Notes under the pieces: generated by a model
What the model saw: only the letters and a program-made list of their open reading frames with translations
The model's database searches: none
What the model was told of the DNA's origin: nothing
Assembly: GCF_000372725.1 (NCBI RefSeq)
Contig: NW_005200982.1
Span: 310,001 to 374,000 of the forward strand
Direction of reading: 5' to 3'
Source of the DNA: Emiliania huxleyi CCMP1516
Taxonomy: Eukaryota > Haptophyta > Isochrysidales > Noelaerhabdaceae
DNA length: 64,000 nucleotides
Part shown: piece after piece, positions 63,440-64,000 of the stretch
How positions within the stretch are numbered: the first letter of the stretch is position 1
Layout of the letters: the number at the start of each line of letters is the position of its first letter
Position numbers and translations under genes: made by a program

Positions 63440-64000
63440 TCAAAGCGAACGCACTGGGACCGGCCACTCGAGGCACTGCTTCAAAGCCTCAGCGGCGTCG
63501 CGGCCGCACCACTTCTTGGCCTGGGCGAGTGCGCCGTCAATGCCTGACGAAACGCCAGCACATGTGGTGATGGCTTCTGTCGATTGAACCACGCGGTTCT
63601 TAGAACTGGCGTCGGCGGAGAGCCAACGGACGTTTGGAAAGCCGTTCCGAAAGTCGTCCAGGAAGAGCGAGTTTGTGGTTGCATTTTTCCCGTCCAGGAG
63701 TCCGAGCTCCGCCACCACCTGCACTCCGATGCAGACAGTCATCACATCCTTTCCCTGCCGGTTGTGCGCCTTGAGATAATCCTTCGTCGTCTGGGTGTGC
63801 CCGTCTTTGTACTCGGTGCGCGCGCCTTCGTACTTGGAGGAGCTCAGCGCGCCGAACACGAGGAGATCGTAGCGCTTTGCTTCCGGATCTTCCTTCAGAT
63901 CATACGTCGGTGTAATGGTCACGCCGCTTAGGGAGGTCACGGGCGTCAGCGAGTCGGCGACCATCTCCACCTCAACGTGCAACGGAGGTCCGCCGTCCGC
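63440..64000 (-). CDS. DJ-1/PfpI (class I glutamine amidotransferase-like) protein, partial
   Basis: The frame is open to the right edge of the window, so the N-terminus is missing; about 187 residues are visible. The pattern is that of DJ-1/PfpI proteins: YDLLVFGALSS (loop before the Glu), the nucleophile elbow VCIGVQVVAELGLLDGKNAT with the active-site Cys in TVCIG, LFLDDFRNGFPNVRWLSADA, and ITTCAGVSSGIDGALAQAKK. The spacing resembles isonitrile-hydratase-like and AraC-associated GATase-1 proteins rather than human DJ-1. An unknown small-molecule or glyoxalase-type function is likely. The end is LKQCLEWPVPVRSL. Confidence 0.75.
   Translation of the reverse strand, partial: ADGGPPLHVEVEMVADSLTPVTSLSGVTITPTYDLKEDPEAKRYDLLVFGALSSSKYEGARTEYKDGHTQTTKDYLKAHNRQGKDVMTVCIGVQVVAELGLLDGKNATTNSLFLDDFRNGFPNVRWLSADASSKNRVVQSTEAITTCAGVSSGIDGALAQAKKWCGRDAAEALKQCLEWPVPVRSL

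Overview
The window is nuclear DNA from a GC-rich, intron-containing eukaryotic alga, most likely a haptophyte of the Isochrysidales (Emiliania/Gephyrocapsa/Isochrysis type). The best evidence is a five-exon fatty-acid elongase at 47.5-48.8 kb that matches, as I remember it, the delta-9 C18-PUFA elongase of Isochrysis galbana. The genes have very GC-rich third positions and short introns of about 63-170 bp. Most introns I could resolve start with GC instead of GT. There is no operon structure. A 100-N assembly gap lies at 20768-20867.

Layout. 0-16 kb: a partial unknown gene, a secreted PHB-depolymerase/feruloyl-esterase-like hydrolase, a START-like lipid-binding protein, a GNAT/enoyl-CoA-hydratase fusion, the COG0523 zinc-chaperone GTPase ZNG1 (7 exons), a TIR foldback element, the RNA polymerase I subunit RPA43, and a TFIIS N-terminal-domain protein. 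16-31 kb is repeat-rich: an 877-bp tandem duplication, palindromes, the gap, an acidic/basic nucleolar-type ORF, SINE-like repeats, a retroelement fragment, a family-2-like glycosyltransferase, a type-B carboxylesterase, a 944-bp TIR transposon with TA target duplication, and a LINE endonuclease fragment.

31-49 kb: a class-IV/AcuC-like histone deacetylase, a MAP65/PRC1 spindle protein (7 exons), a Gly/Tyr-rich unknown protein, a retroelement copy inserted in another repeat with an 11-bp target-site duplication, three genes of unknown function or partial structure, an MFS transporter, a Golgi-type sulfotransferase and the PUFA elongase. 49-64 kb: a zinc-ribbon/coiled-coil protein, the longer copy of the retroelement-like ORF, the splicing factor RBMX2, a two-RRM hnRNP-like protein with duplicated exon-intron modules, the ribosome-biogenesis HEAT-repeat protein RRP12, and a DJ-1/PfpI protein that runs off the right edge.

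Most recognised genes are housekeeping genes (Pol I transcription, rRNA processing, splicing, mitosis, metal insertion, lipid metabolism) and are not functionally linked to one another. Their exon structures were worked out by eye from reading frame, splice dinucleotides and family conservation; no transcript data were available.
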